The notes: a model not told the origin generated them from the sequence alone. A DNA stretch of 18,268 nt from Jatrophihabitans sp. (GCA_025966255.1 JAOPVG010000499.1:1-18268), one strand, 5' to 3'. Counted from the stretch's first letter, positions 7,402 to 14,789 are shown. Program-made: numbers and translations.

Positions 7402-8034
7402 CTATTCAATGGACTCACTGGACGCGCCGGCCGGACCGTCGGAGGTTCCGTCGGTGTCGACGAAGGCGGCCAGGGCCGCCCAGCGCGGATCGATCGTTTC
7501 GTGCGTGTGTCCCGCCGGGAGATCGTCCAGCCGCTGCCCGCAGGTGGGGCAGAGACCGGCGCAGTCCGGCCGGCACAGCGGAGTCCACGGAAGAGCGAGA
7601 ACCACTGCGTCACGCACTACCGGCTCGAAGTCGATGCGTTCTCCGTCGACCCGGTAGATCTCATCCTGCTCGGTCGTCTCGTCCGTGGCGCTGTCGCGGT
7701 AAGCGAACAGCTCCTGGACTTCGACGTCGAGTTCATCGGTGACCGGATCGAGGCACCGCCCGCACTGCCCGGTGAGCGGAGCCGAGATGGTGCCGGTGAC
7801 GAGCACACCTTCGGTGACCGACTCGAGCCGAAGCTCCAGTGTGAGCGGGGCGCCTTCCGGCACTCCGATGACGTCCAGACCGAGCCCCGCAGGCGCGGGA
7901 ACACGACGCTGATACTCCTTGAGCGAACCGGGCTGGCGGCCAAGCTCGCGTAGGTCGAAGACAAACGGGCTGCGCGGGTTGGCTGGTTTGTCAGCGCGCG
8001 TTGTCTTTGGCATCGGTGTTGTGTTCTCGGGCAT
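7402..8034 (-). CDS. yceD: YceD family protein (DUF177), 23S rRNA accumulation protein
   Basis: This 210-residue protein belongs to the DUF177/YceD family, which is nearly always encoded just before rpmF and is linked to 23S rRNA accumulation and ribosome assembly. The core starts at about residue 22 (SPFVFDLRELGRQPGS). It contains a CxxC pair (C91, C94) and the C-terminal cysteine cluster C154, C158, C162 and C165, which suggests metal binding. The acidic C-terminal tail is typical. The start is ATG at 8034, but a second in-frame ATG at 8013 would give 203 residues. Neither has a clear Shine-Dalgarno, so the start is uncertain. The stop lies 22 bases before rpmF. Confidence 0.93.
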   Translation of the reverse strand: MPENTTPMPKTTRADKPANPRSPFVFDLRELGRQPGSLKEYQRRVPAPAGLGLDVIGVPEGAPLTLELRLESVTEGVLVTGTISAPLTGQCGRCLDPVTDELDVEVQELFAYRDSATDETTEQDEIYRVDGERIDFEPVVRDAVVLALPWTPLCRPDCAGLCPTCGQRLDDLPAGHTHETIDPRWAALAAFVDTDGTSDGPAGASSESIE

Positions 8035-8069
8035 ACGAAGACGGCCTGATCGGGTTGAGGCCGTCGTTC

Positions 8070-8075
8070 AGCCTA
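8070..8075 (-). promoter_or_regulatory. Candidate -10 box upstream of yceD-rpmF (TAGGCT)
   Basis: In the 55-base gap between the SepIVA-like gene and yceD, TAGGCT on the minus strand matches TAnnnT and would start RNA about 30 bases before the yceD ATG. The sequence 18 bases upstream (TTCAGC) is a weak -35. CAGCC/GGCTG arms around the box could form a small hairpin. This is weak evidence for an internal promoter serving yceD-rpmF-rnc-mutM. Confidence 0.25.
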
Positions 8076-8089
8076 GCCGAGGCTGGGCC

Positions 8090-8812
8090 TCACGCTGAAA
8101 TCGGCGGACGCTGGCCTTCCTCAGGGGTGCCGTCGGCCGCCCAGGCGCTGGCCCGCCGTTGCGCCAGCGCGGTACGGCCCTGCTCGGCGGTGAGCGCCGA
8201 TCGGTGTAGCACCGCGGCCAGTTCGTCGAGGGTGCGTTCGGCGTAGTCCTCGGCATCGGCGGTGAGCTTCGTCGCGTAGCCCTCGGCGTCGGTGCGGGCG
8301 TCGTGGACATAGCGGTCGGCCTCGGCGCGGAGGTGGGCGTCGTACTCCTGGGCCTCGGCCGTGACCTGAGCCTGGTAGCGCTCGACGTCGCTGCGAAGTG
8401 CGGAGGCGGCCTGGGCGGCGGCCTGGTGGACGGTGGTGGCCGCGACGAGGCGACCTTGCTCGGCCCGGCCGGCCTGGATCATCTCCCCGGCCTCGCGGTC
8501 GGCCTCGGCCAGCATCTGCTCGGCCCGGTGCGCGGCATCGGCCAGCACGGTGTCGGCCTCGACCACAGACCGTTCGCGGGTGGCGGCGGCGGCCTCGTAG
8601 GCCTCCTGCAGCACCTTGTCGCGACGGGCGATGACGGTGCGCGCCTCATCCATCTCCGGCGGCAGCACCTCGCGCAGCTCGTCGAGGAGGTCAAGGATCC
8701 GCTCACGCGGCAGGACGCAGGAGGCGGACATCGGCAGGGCCCGGGCGGTTTCGACGGTCTCGATCAGCTCGCTGAGCAGTTCGTCCACGCGGCGCAACGA
8801 CTGGTCGGTCAC
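8090..8812 (-). CDS. SepIVA-like septal coiled-coil protein (DivIVA-related)
   Basis: This 240-residue soluble protein is a long Ala/Glu/Arg-rich coiled coil from about residue 50 to 200. The segment around MSASCVLPRERILDLLDELR (from residue 28) resembles, from memory, the N-terminal segment of mycobacterial SepIVA (Rv2927c). That protein is essential for septation and the intracellular membrane domain in mycobacteria, and its gene also lies next to yceD. The GTG start at 8812 has a strong GGGAGG five bases upstream. The gene follows coaD by 13 bases. There is no membrane segment or signal peptide. The C-terminal tail (about 205-240) is low-complexity. The family and neighbourhood are convincing; septal function in this organism is inferred from the mycobacterial protein. 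Confidence 0.82.
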   Translation of the reverse strand: MTDQSLRRVDELLSELIETVETARALPMSASCVLPRERILDLLDELREVLPPEMDEARTVIARRDKVLQEAYEAAAATRERSVVEADTVLADAAHRAEQMLAEADREAGEMIQAGRAEQGRLVAATTVHQAAAQAASALRSDVERYQAQVTAEAQEYDAHLRAEADRYVHDARTDAEGYATKLTADAEDYAERTLDELAAVLHRSALTAEQGRTALAQRRASAWAADGTPEEGQRPPISA

Positions 8813-8825
8813 TGCTGCCTCCCGA

Positions 8826-9353
8826 TCACCCCGTGGAGCCGGTGCGCTCCGTCAACCGCTTGAGGACGTTCGGCGGGACGAGCGACGCGACGTCGCCGCC
8901 CCACTTCGCAATCTCCTTCACCAGGCTAGAGGCAAGGAAGCTGTATTCCGGGTTTGTCGGCATGAACAGCGTGTCGATGCCGGCCAGGCCGCGGTTCATT
9001 TGCGCCATCTGCAGTTCGTAGTCGAAGTCGCTGACCGCACGCAGGCCCTTCACGATCACGGCGATGTCGTGTTCCTTGCAGTAGTCGACGACCAGTCCCT
9101 CGAAGGTGTCGATGGTGACGTTGCCGTATTCGGCCGTCACCTCCGACAGCATCTCGTGCCGTTCCTCGACGGTGAACAGGCTCGACTTCGACTGGTTGAC
9201 GAACACGGCGACGACGACCTCGTCGTACAGGTTCGCCACCCGTCCGATGATGTCGATGTGGCCATTCGTCACCGGGTCGAACGAGCCGGGGCACAGCACG
9301 CGGCGCACCTTGGCGATGACGCCGTCAGCGGACAGTTCTGCGGGGGGTTTCAT
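8826..9353 (-). CDS. coaD: Phosphopantetheine adenylyltransferase (PPAT)
   Basis: CoaD transfers AMP from ATP to 4'-phosphopantetheine to make dephospho-CoA, the penultimate step of coenzyme A synthesis. The nucleotidyltransferase motif is in CPGSFDPVTNGHIDI, with the T-x-G-H active site. Substrate-binding segments VKGLRAVSDFDYELQMAQMN and SSLVKEIA follow. The ATG at 9353 overlaps the rsmD stop (ATGA), which suggests translational coupling and gives 175 residues. The alternative GTG at 9308 gives 160 residues starting MRRVLCPGSFDP, which matches the family's usual N-terminus and length better. Neither has a clear Shine-Dalgarno, so the start is open. A longer frame reaching 9485 lies inside rsmD and is not credible. 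Confidence 0.96.
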   Translation of the reverse strand: MKPPAELSADGVIAKVRRVLCPGSFDPVTNGHIDIIGRVANLYDEVVVAVFVNQSKSSLFTVEERHEMLSEVTAEYGNVTIDTFEGLVVDYCKEHDIAVIVKGLRAVSDFDYELQMAQMNRGLAGIDTLFMPTNPEYSFLASSLVKEIAKWGGDVASLVPPNVLKRLTERTGSTG

Positions 9354-9907
9354 CGTCGGCGACCGTACCAAAGCACGCCTGCGCCGTAGCGCCGATCCCG
9401 CACGGCCTCGATGCCGTCCGGCCAGTCCGGACCGCTGCCCCGCGACGATCGCTCGACGACCACGACGGCGTCGGCCGCGAGCCACCCGTTCGTGACCAAG
9501 GATGTGAGCAGCGCGGCCAACGGTTGCGGCTCGAGTTCGTAGGGCGGGTCGGCGAAGACGAGATCGAACGGACCGTCGGTTGCCGCAGCCGCGAGATAGG
9601 TCGCCGCTGTCCGCTTGCGCACCGCCGCGCCGGGGAGACCGACGGCGTCGACGTTGCGGCGAAGCACCTCGGCGGCGGCGCGCTCGGATTCGACGAACAC
9701 CGCCTCCCGGGCGCCCCGCGACAGCGCCTCGAGGCCGACGGCGCCGGTGCCGGCGAACAGATCGAGCACCTGGGCGCCCTCGAGGTCGAGCAGCGAGTTC
9801 AGCGAGTTGAACAGCGCTTCCCGGGCCCGGTCGGAGGTCGGGCGGGTCCCGGGGGCCGGTGCCGCGAGGCGGCGCCCCTTGGCCCGGCCGGCGACGATGC
9901 GCGGCAC
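9350..9907 (-). CDS. rsmD: 16S rRNA (guanine(966)-N2)-methyltransferase
   Basis: This 185-residue SAM-dependent methyltransferase modifies G966 of 16S rRNA in the small subunit. It opens MPRIVAGRAKGRRL with the typical P-T-SDRAREALFN segment near 22-35. The SAM-binding motif LDLFAGTGAVGLEA is at about 48-61, and the catalytic DPPY at 120-123. The GTG start at 9907 is two bases after the recG stop, and the stop overlaps the coaD ATG by four bases. The three genes therefore look tightly coupled. The length is normal for RsmD. Confidence 0.96.
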   Translation of the reverse strand: MPRIVAGRAKGRRLAAPAPGTRPTSDRAREALFNSLNSLLDLEGAQVLDLFAGTGAVGLEALSRGAREAVFVESERAAAEVLRRNVDAVGLPGAAVRKRTAATYLAAAATDGPFDLVFADPPYELEPQPLAALLTSLVTNGWLAADAVVVVERSSRGSGPDWPDGIEAVRDRRYGAGVLWYGRRR

Positions 9908-9909
9908 GG

Positions 9910-12093
9910 CTACGCCTTCTCGAGGTATTCGGCCTGCTCGTCGCGCACCAGCGCGGCGACCTGCTCGGCGAGCAGCGGGTGGTCGGCGAGGGTCGGATCG
10001 GCGGCCACGATGTCGGCGGCTTCGGCGCGGGCCGCGATGATGAGGTCTTCGTCGCGCAGCAGGGACAGCAGCTTGAGCTGGCGGCGGCGGCCGGACTGTG
10101 CGGCGCCTAGCACGTCGCCCTCCCGGCGCTGTTCGACGACGAGCCGCGCGAGTGCGAAGCCATCGGTCGTGGCCGCGACGGCGTCGAGCCGCTCCCGGGC
10201 CGGGGCCTCCGCGTCGACGTCGGTGACGAGCAGGCAGAGCCCGGGGTGGCCGCCGCGGCCGATCCGCCCGCGCAGCTGGTGCAGCTGCGAGACCCCGAAC
10301 CGGTCGGCATCCAGGACGGCCATGACCGTGGCGTTGGGGACGTCCACGCCGACCTCGATGACGGTGGTCGCGACGAGCACGTCGATGCGCCCGGCCGCGA
10401 ACTCGGTCATCGTGCGGTCCTTGTCCTCGGCCGTCAGCCGGCCGTGCAGCGGCGCGACGCGCAGGCCGTGCAGTGGGCCGTCAGTGAGCATGGGCAGTAC
10501 GTCGCTCACCGCGAGCGGGGGGCGTCCGGGCGGGCCTTCCTCGTCGACGGTCTCGAACTCGGCGTCGAACTCGGCCAGGTCGGCGCCGATGCGCGGGCAG
10601 ACGACGAAGGCCTGGTGCCCGGCCGCGACCTCTTCGCGGATGCGCTGCCACACGCGCTCTACCCAGGCCGGCTTTTCGGTGGCGGGGACGACGCTGGTCG
10701 TGATGGGCGCCCGGCCGGCGGGCAGCTCGGCGAGCGTGGACGTCTCGAGGTCACCGAAGACGGTCATGGCCACGGTGCGTGGGATCGGGGTGGCCGTCAT
10801 GACCAGCAGGTGCGGCGGCTGCTCGGCCTTGCTGCGCAGGGCATCGCGCTGCTCGACGCCGAAGCGGTGTTGCTCGTCGACGACGACGAGACCGAGATCG
10901 GCGAAGCTGACGTGCTGCTGGATCAGCGCATGCGTGCCGACGACGATGCCCGCAACACCGGTGGCTGCCTCGAGCAGCGCGGTCTTGCGGGCGACCGTGG
11001 GCAGCGAGCCGGTGAGAAGCGCGATCCGGGTGGCCGTCTCCGACCCGCCGAGCCGCCCGCCCTGCGCGAGCGGGCCGAGCAAGCTCTCGATGGTGCGGGT
11101 GTGCTGCGCGGCGAGCACTTCGGTGGGCGCCAACAGCGCGGCCTGACCGCCGGCGTCGACGGTCTGCAGCATGGCCCGCAGGGCCACCACCGTCTTGCCC
11201 GAGCCGACCTCGCCCTGCAGCAGGCGGTGCATCGGGTGCGGCTGCCCGAGCTCTTCCGCCACGACCTCACCGACCTCGCGCTGACCGTCGGTCAGCGTGA
11301 ACGGCAGCCGGGCGTCGAACGCCTCGAGCAACCCACCGGGCTTGGGTCGGCGCGGCACGGCCGGGTTCGAGCTCGAGAGCCAGCGCCGCTGCGCGAGGGC
11401 CAACTGCACGCCCATCGCTTCGTCCCACGCCAGGCGCTTGCGGGCCGACTTCCAGTTCTCGTAGTCGTCGGGCTCGTGCATCGCGCGCAGCGCCGAGTCG
11501 CTGTCGAGCAGACCGCGGCGCGCCCGGACTACGGCATCGAGCCCGTCGGGTACCGGGTCGAGCATCAGGAGGGCCTGGTGGACGGCGTTGGAGACGACCC
11601 ACGTGCGAACTGCCTGCGTCGCGGGATAGACCGGGATCAGCCGATTGGCGAACACGCCGGCCGTCGCGTCCTCCAGGTCGTCGCCGTCGCCGCGCAGCAG
11701 CAGGTAGTCGGGGTGGACGAGCTGGCGGGTGGCATTGAACTGGCCGACCTTGCCGGAGAACAAGCCGCGGCTGCCGGGGACGAGATCCTTGCTCCGCCAC
11801 ACGCCCTTGCCGAAGAAAACGAGATGCAGCCGGGCCCGGCCGTCACCGACGACGACCTCGCGGCGCTGCCCGCTCGGCGCCCGCTTGATCGTGCTGCTGA
11901 GGACGTCGGCCACCACGGTGACCTCGTCGTCGACCCGAAGTGAGCCAAGCTCGGTGAGCTCGCCGCGTTCGGCCATCCGGCGTGGGTAGTGCCCGAGCAG
12001 ATCGCGCACGGTACGCATGCCGAATGCCTTTTCCAACGGCTTGGCGGTGCGGCCGCCGACGACGTCGGGCAGCGGGGTGTCGAGAGAGGCCAT
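9910..12093 (-). CDS. recG: ATP-dependent DNA helicase RecG
   Basis: This 727-residue branched-DNA translocase rescues stalled forks and processes recombination intermediates. An N-terminal wedge domain with an OB fold spans about 50-140. The superfamily 2 helicase core follows: Walker A GEVGSGKT (294-301), DEQH (406-409), TATPIPRT (433-440), and the late motif RGRIGRGG in the second RecA domain. The C-terminal TRG region ends the protein. The ATG at 12093 lies four bases after the stop of the DAK2 gene, with GGAGTCGAG overlapping that stop as ribosome binding site. All expected motifs are present. Confidence 0.98.
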   Translation of the reverse strand: MASLDTPLPDVVGGRTAKPLEKAFGMRTVRDLLGHYPRRMAERGELTELGSLRVDDEVTVVADVLSSTIKRAPSGQRREVVVGDGRARLHLVFFGKGVWRSKDLVPGSRGLFSGKVGQFNATRQLVHPDYLLLRGDGDDLEDATAGVFANRLIPVYPATQAVRTWVVSNAVHQALLMLDPVPDGLDAVVRARRGLLDSDSALRAMHEPDDYENWKSARKRLAWDEAMGVQLALAQRRWLSSSNPAVPRRPKPGGLLEAFDARLPFTLTDGQREVGEVVAEELGQPHPMHRLLQGEVGSGKTVVALRAMLQTVDAGGQAALLAPTEVLAAQHTRTIESLLGPLAQGGRLGGSETATRIALLTGSLPTVARKTALLEAATGVAGIVVGTHALIQQHVSFADLGLVVVDEQHRFGVEQRDALRSKAEQPPHLLVMTATPIPRTVAMTVFGDLETSTLAELPAGRAPITTSVVPATEKPAWVERVWQRIREEVAAGHQAFVVCPRIGADLAEFDAEFETVDEEGPPGRPPLAVSDVLPMLTDGPLHGLRVAPLHGRLTAEDKDRTMTEFAAGRIDVLVATTVIEVGVDVPNATVMAVLDADRFGVSQLHQLRGRIGRGGHPGLCLLVTDVDAEAPARERLDAVAATTDGFALARLVVEQRREGDVLGAAQSGRRRQLKLLSLLRDEDLIIAARAEAADIVAADPTLADHPLLAEQVAALVRDEQAEYLEKA

Positions 12094-12097
12094 CGCG

Positions 12098-13693
12098 TTA
12101 CTCGACTCCGATGATCACCGGGTGATCGGGCTGGCCGCCGTCGTACACGCTGACGTCGGTGAACGGCGCTCGTTCGCGGACGTGGGCCTCGATCAGCGCG
12201 CCGGCACGATTCGGTGCGTCGGCCCCGACGAGGATGGTCATCAGTTCGGCCCCCACGCCCAGCAGCCGGTCCACGAGATTGAATGCGACCGCGAGCATGC
12301 CGCGGCCGATCTCGACGACCTCGCCGTCGATCAGGCCGAGCACGTCGCCCGGCTCGCAGATGCCGACGGCGGTGAGTCCTTCGGCCTGGGCGATGGTGAG
12401 CTCGGCGAACCGGGTTGCCGCCGCCGCCTCGGCCATGGCGACGACATCGTCATCGAAGCGGCGGGTCGCGTCGTGGACCGCGATCGCGGCGAGGCCCTGC
12501 ACCGGTGAGCGGGTGGGCACGACGGACACGCGCACGCCCTGGGCCCGCACGTGAGCGGCCGCGGCCTCGGCCACGCCCGTGACCCGTGATGCGTTGGGCA
12601 GGAGCACGAGCTCGCGGGCGCCGGTGGCGTGGATCGCGGCGACGACCTCTTCGGTGGACGGACCGATCGCGCCGTCGCCGTCGGCATCCGGGCCGCTGTC
12701 CACGACGTACACGCCCTCGGCCTCGAAGAGGTGGGCGAGGCCGGCGCCGGGGGCCACGGCGACCACGGCACTCGCGGCCCTGTCGGCGGCGTCGATCTGG
12801 TCGGCGAAGCGGACGACGGCGATCTGGTGCGGCCGGCCGGCCTCCACGCCGGCCTCGATCGCCGCGCCGGCGTCGTTCACGTGGACGTGGACCTTCCAGG
12901 TGCCGGTGCCGGCCGCCACCACGGCCACCGAGTCGCCCAGCTCGGCGAGGGCAACGCGCAAGGTATCGACGGCGGATTCCGGTGCGTCGAGCAGGTACTG
13001 GACCTCGAAACCGAACTCCGGGCTGCCGCTCTCGCGCGTCGCTTCGTGGCGCCGCGCCGGAGTGAACACCGGTGTCAGCACGGCGGCGGCGCCGGTGACG
13101 GTGCGGGCCAGCGCGTCGAGCAGCACCACCAACCCACGGCCGCCGGCGTCGACGACGCCCGCCTCAGCGAGATCGACCAGTTGCATCGTGGTGCGCTGCA
13201 GCGCTTCATCCGCCGCGGCGACCGCAGCGGTGACGACCTCGCCGAGCGTCGCGCCCCGGGCCTGGTCGGCGGCGGCCCGCGCCACCGTGAGGATCGTTCC
13301 GTCGACGGGGCTGACCACTGCGGCCCGCGCGAACGTGGCGCCCGCATCAAGGCCGGCGGCCACGACGTCACCGTCGCACTCACCGCTCTCGCCGGCGGCG
13401 GACGCGAGGCCCCGCAGGATCTGCGACACGATGAAGCCGGAGTTGCCGACTGCGCCGAGGGCGGCGCCGTCGGACATCGTGGCCAACGCTGCGGCGGCGT
13501 CGGCGGGCTCTTCGGCGGCCAGGGCATCGGCAGCGGCGCGCAGGGTCAGCAACATGTTGGTGCCGGTGTCGCTGTCGGGCACCGGGAAGACGTTGAGCGC
13601 GTCGATCTCGCTGCGATGGGCCGCGAGCAGTTCGACGGCGATGCGGCTCCACCGGCGCACGGCCGCGGCATCCAGCGTGTCCAGCACGATCAC
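12098..13693 (-). CDS. DAK2/DhaL domain protein, YloV/FakA type
   Basis: This 531-residue protein has an N-terminal DhaL kinase-like domain (about 10-200) and a long C-terminal region found in YloV/FakA proteins. In firmicutes FakA phosphorylates FakB-bound fatty acids; whether this actinobacterial protein does so is not shown by the sequence. The Mg-ATP loop reads LNVFPVPDSDTGTNM (33-47), with aspartates D40 and D42 and Ser where most relatives have Gly. The GTG start at 13693 has GGGGAT upstream, and a second in-frame GTG at 13687 (MLDTLDAA) is equally plausible. It heads the recG-rsmD-coaD cluster and is divergent from rpmB. Its leader contains a perfect hairpin. No FakB/DegV partner gene is in the window. 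Confidence 0.92.
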   Translation of the reverse strand: MIVLDTLDAAAVRRWSRIAVELLAAHRSEIDALNVFPVPDSDTGTNMLLTLRAAADALAAEEPADAAAALATMSDGAALGAVGNSGFIVSQILRGLASAAGESGECDGDVVAAGLDAGATFARAAVVSPVDGTILTVARAAADQARGATLGEVVTAAVAAADEALQRTTMQLVDLAEAGVVDAGGRGLVVLLDALARTVTGAAAVLTPVFTPARRHEATRESGSPEFGFEVQYLLDAPESAVDTLRVALAELGDSVAVVAAGTGTWKVHVHVNDAGAAIEAGVEAGRPHQIAVVRFADQIDAADRAASAVVAVAPGAGLAHLFEAEGVYVVDSGPDADGDGAIGPSTEEVVAAIHATGARELVLLPNASRVTGVAEAAAAHVRAQGVRVSVVPTRSPVQGLAAIAVHDATRRFDDDVVAMAEAAAATRFAELTIAQAEGLTAVGICEPGDVLGLIDGEVVEIGRGMLAVAFNLVDRLLGVGAELMTILVGADAPNRAGALIEAHVRERAPFTDVSVYDGGQPDHPVIIGVE

Positions 13694-13714
13694 CGCCAGC
13701 CATCCCCAGCCCAG

Positions 13715-13735
13715 GGAGGCGCGCCACGCGCCTCC
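13715..13735 (-). promoter_or_regulatory. Perfect 9-bp hairpin in the DAK2-recG leader
   Basis: GGAGGCGCG (13715-13723) and CGCGCCTCC (13727-13735) are perfect inverted arms around a 3-base loop, starting 22 bases upstream of the DAK2-gene start. No T-run follows on either strand. It would form a very stable RNA stem just 5' of the ribosome binding site, near the predicted transcript start, or it could be a protein-binding palindrome. Confidence 0.6.
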
Positions 13736-13745
13736 GACCCGCCGC

Positions 13746-13751
13746 AGGATA
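13746..13751 (-). promoter_or_regulatory. Candidate -10 box of the DAK2-recG operon (TATCCT)
   Basis: TATCCT on the minus strand matches TAnnnT and would start RNA near 13739, four bases before the hairpin. No good -35 hexamer is seen 16-19 bases upstream. It is supported mainly by its place in the divergent DAK2/rpmB gap. Confidence 0.35.
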
Positions 13752-13797
13752 CTGGCCGGGCCCGACGCGGGCCGGATCCGCGGCCAACCCAGGCGGT

Positions 13798-13827
13798 TTG
13801 GCCGCCGCGACCGGCAGCCGTTAGACT
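13798..13827 (+). promoter_or_regulatory. Promoter of rpmB
   Basis: TTGGCC (13798-13803), an 18-base spacer and TAGACT (13822-13827) give a good actinobacterial housekeeping promoter. The predicted start near 13834 leaves a leader of about 66 bases. The leader begins with the 10-bp palindrome CCGGCGCCGG (13839-13848). Confidence 0.55.
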
Positions 13828-13899
13828 GCTCAGGTTGCCCGGCGCCGGTCGGGTCACCGGATTCATCACCTTCATCGTCCGCTTCCTGAGGAGTTCCAC

Positions 13900-14091
13900 G
13901 TGGCCAGCGTCTGCGACGTCTGCGGCAAGGGTCCGGGCTTCGGCATGGCCGTCTCCCACTCGCACCGCCGCACCCACCGCCGGTGGAACCCGAACGTGCA
14001 GACCGTACGTGCAGTGGTCGCCCCGGGTACCCGCCGCCGCCTCAAGGTGTGCACCTCCTGCCTCAAGGCGGGCAAGGTCACCCGCGGCTGA
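13900..14091 (+). CDS. rpmB: 50S ribosomal protein L28 (zinc-ribbon form)
   Basis: This 63-residue large-subunit protein starts with GTG at 13900, behind GAGGAG at a spacing of six to seven bases. It reads [15 protein letters not shown], with [15 protein letters not shown] typical of L28. C5, C8, C51 and C54 form a zinc ribbon, so this is the cysteine-containing form, not the zinc-independent paralogue. It is transcribed alone: its own promoter lies upstream and a strong terminator begins about 25 bases after the stop. It is not linked to rpmG here. Confidence 0.98.
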   Translation: MASVCDVCGKGPGFGMAVSHSHRRTHRRWNPNVQTVRAVVAPGTRRRLKVCTSCLKAGKVTRG

Positions 14092-14115
14092 GGCCGTTCC
14101 CAGTACGTGCTGAAT

Positions 14116-14149
14116 GCCCGTCTCGCGAAGGCGAGGCGGGCCTTTTCGG
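14116..14149 (+). terminator. Intrinsic terminator of rpmB
   Basis: An 11-bp stem (14116-14126 with 14131-14141, one G-U pair) around the loop GAAG is followed by CTTTTCGGTTT. Strong stem plus T-run, 25 bases after the rpmB stop, is a classic rho-independent terminator. Confidence 0.88.
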
Positions 14150-14160
14150 TTTGGTGCGCC

Positions 14161-14208
14161 GCGTCCGATCTCGCTGACCCGCCGTGGACGGGTCAAGATC
14201 GGCGACGC
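14161..14208. repeat. Extended imperfect inverted repeat between convergent rpmB and GNAT genes
   Basis: GCGTC, CGATCT and TGACCCG on the left pair with CGGGTCA, AGATCG and GACGC on the right, with small bulges (CGC and GC) and a 7-base loop at 14182-14188. It lies in the 164-base space between the rpmB and GNAT stops. No T-run follows on the minus strand, so it may be a tail structure or processing stem for the GNAT transcript, or a second block to read-through. Confidence 0.5.
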
Positions 14209-14255
14209 GACGGCGGTGGGGCCCGAGCCGGCCGTGGGGGTCAGACCCGAGCCGA

Positions 14256-14714
14256 TCAGGTGAGCTTCTTCTCATAGAACAGCGCGTGCGGGTGACACGC
14301 GTAGTGGCCGAAGCCGGGAGTGGGAAGGTAGCCGGACTGCTCGTACAGGGCAACGGCCTCGGGCTGCTCGGGACCGGTGTTGAGCACCAGCCGCTCGACC
14401 CCAGCCCGCGCCGCGGTGCGTTCGATCTCGGCGAGCAACAGCCGGGACAGTCCGCGCCGACGGAAGGTGGCCGCGACGTACATGCGCTTGATCTCGGCGA
14501 CGTCGGCGTCGATGATCCGCCAGCCGCCCGTCGCGACGGCCAGGCCGTCGAGCAGACCGACGAGGAACAGGCCGTTGGGCAATACGAACTCGGCCGGGTC
14601 GACCACCGCCGCGTCCGGGCCGCCGTAGCGCACGACGTACTCGGCTTGCACCTCGGCGACCATGCGCACGGCGTCGGGATGGTCATACGGACGCGCCTCG
14701 ATCACGAACTCCAC
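14256..14714 (-). CDS. GNAT family N-acetyltransferase
   Basis: This 152-residue acetyl-CoA-dependent acetyltransferase has an unknown substrate. The acetyl-CoA binding motif A is visible as IKRMYVAATFRRRGLSRLLL. NTGPEQPEAVALYEQSGY, a typical GNAT motif B segment, follows. The chosen start is GTG at 14714 (MEFVIEARPYDHP), because the longer open frame to 14873 has low-complexity Arg/Gly sequence and runs into thiL. No Shine-Dalgarno is visible. TAGTGT lies seven bases upstream of the GTG, so the transcript may be leaderless. It lies 68 bases downstream of thiL. The small size and single domain suggest a metabolite or amino-acid acetylase, but this cannot be decided from sequence. Confidence 0.9.
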   Translation of the reverse strand: MEFVIEARPYDHPDAVRMVAEVQAEYVVRYGGPDAAVVDPAEFVLPNGLFLVGLLDGLAVATGGWRIIDADVAEIKRMYVAATFRRRGLSRLLLAEIERTAARAGVERLVLNTGPEQPEAVALYEQSGYLPTPGFGHYACHPHALFYEKKLT

Positions 14715-14727
14715 GACGGCGACACTA
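14715..14727 (-). promoter_or_regulatory. Candidate -10 box of the GNAT gene (TAGTGT), possible leaderless start
   Basis: TAGTGT (14727-14722 on the minus strand) fits TAnnnT and ends seven bases before the GTG start codon, which would itself be +1. No clear -35 is present. Inferred from spacing. Confidence 0.35.
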
Positions 14728-14757
14728 CGGCCGCGGCCGGTCACCGATTCAGCGCGG

Positions 14758-14789
14758 CGATGCACCTTAACGGCGATGCCCCTTAACGG
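14758..14789. repeat. 16-bp tandem duplication overlapping the thiL stop codon
   Basis: On the plus strand CGATGCACCTTAACGG (14758-14773) is followed at once by CGATGCCCCTTAACGG (14774-14789), 15 of 16 bases identical. The right copy contains the thiL stop codon (14783-14785). The left copy lies about 30 bases upstream of the GNAT -10 box. It could be a pair of operator half-sites or a recent slippage duplication. Confidence 0.75.

Noticed and set aside
9524..11943. Very long plus-strand frames (540 and 565 codons) opposite rsmD and recG
   Set aside because: They are mirror frames of conserved genes, with biased composition, no ribosome site and no domain.
12579..14113. Plus-strand frames of 436 and 494 codons opposite the DAK2 gene, running into rpmB
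   Set aside because: They overlap a conserved minus-strand gene and rpmB in another frame; the composition is that of antisense high-GC DNA.
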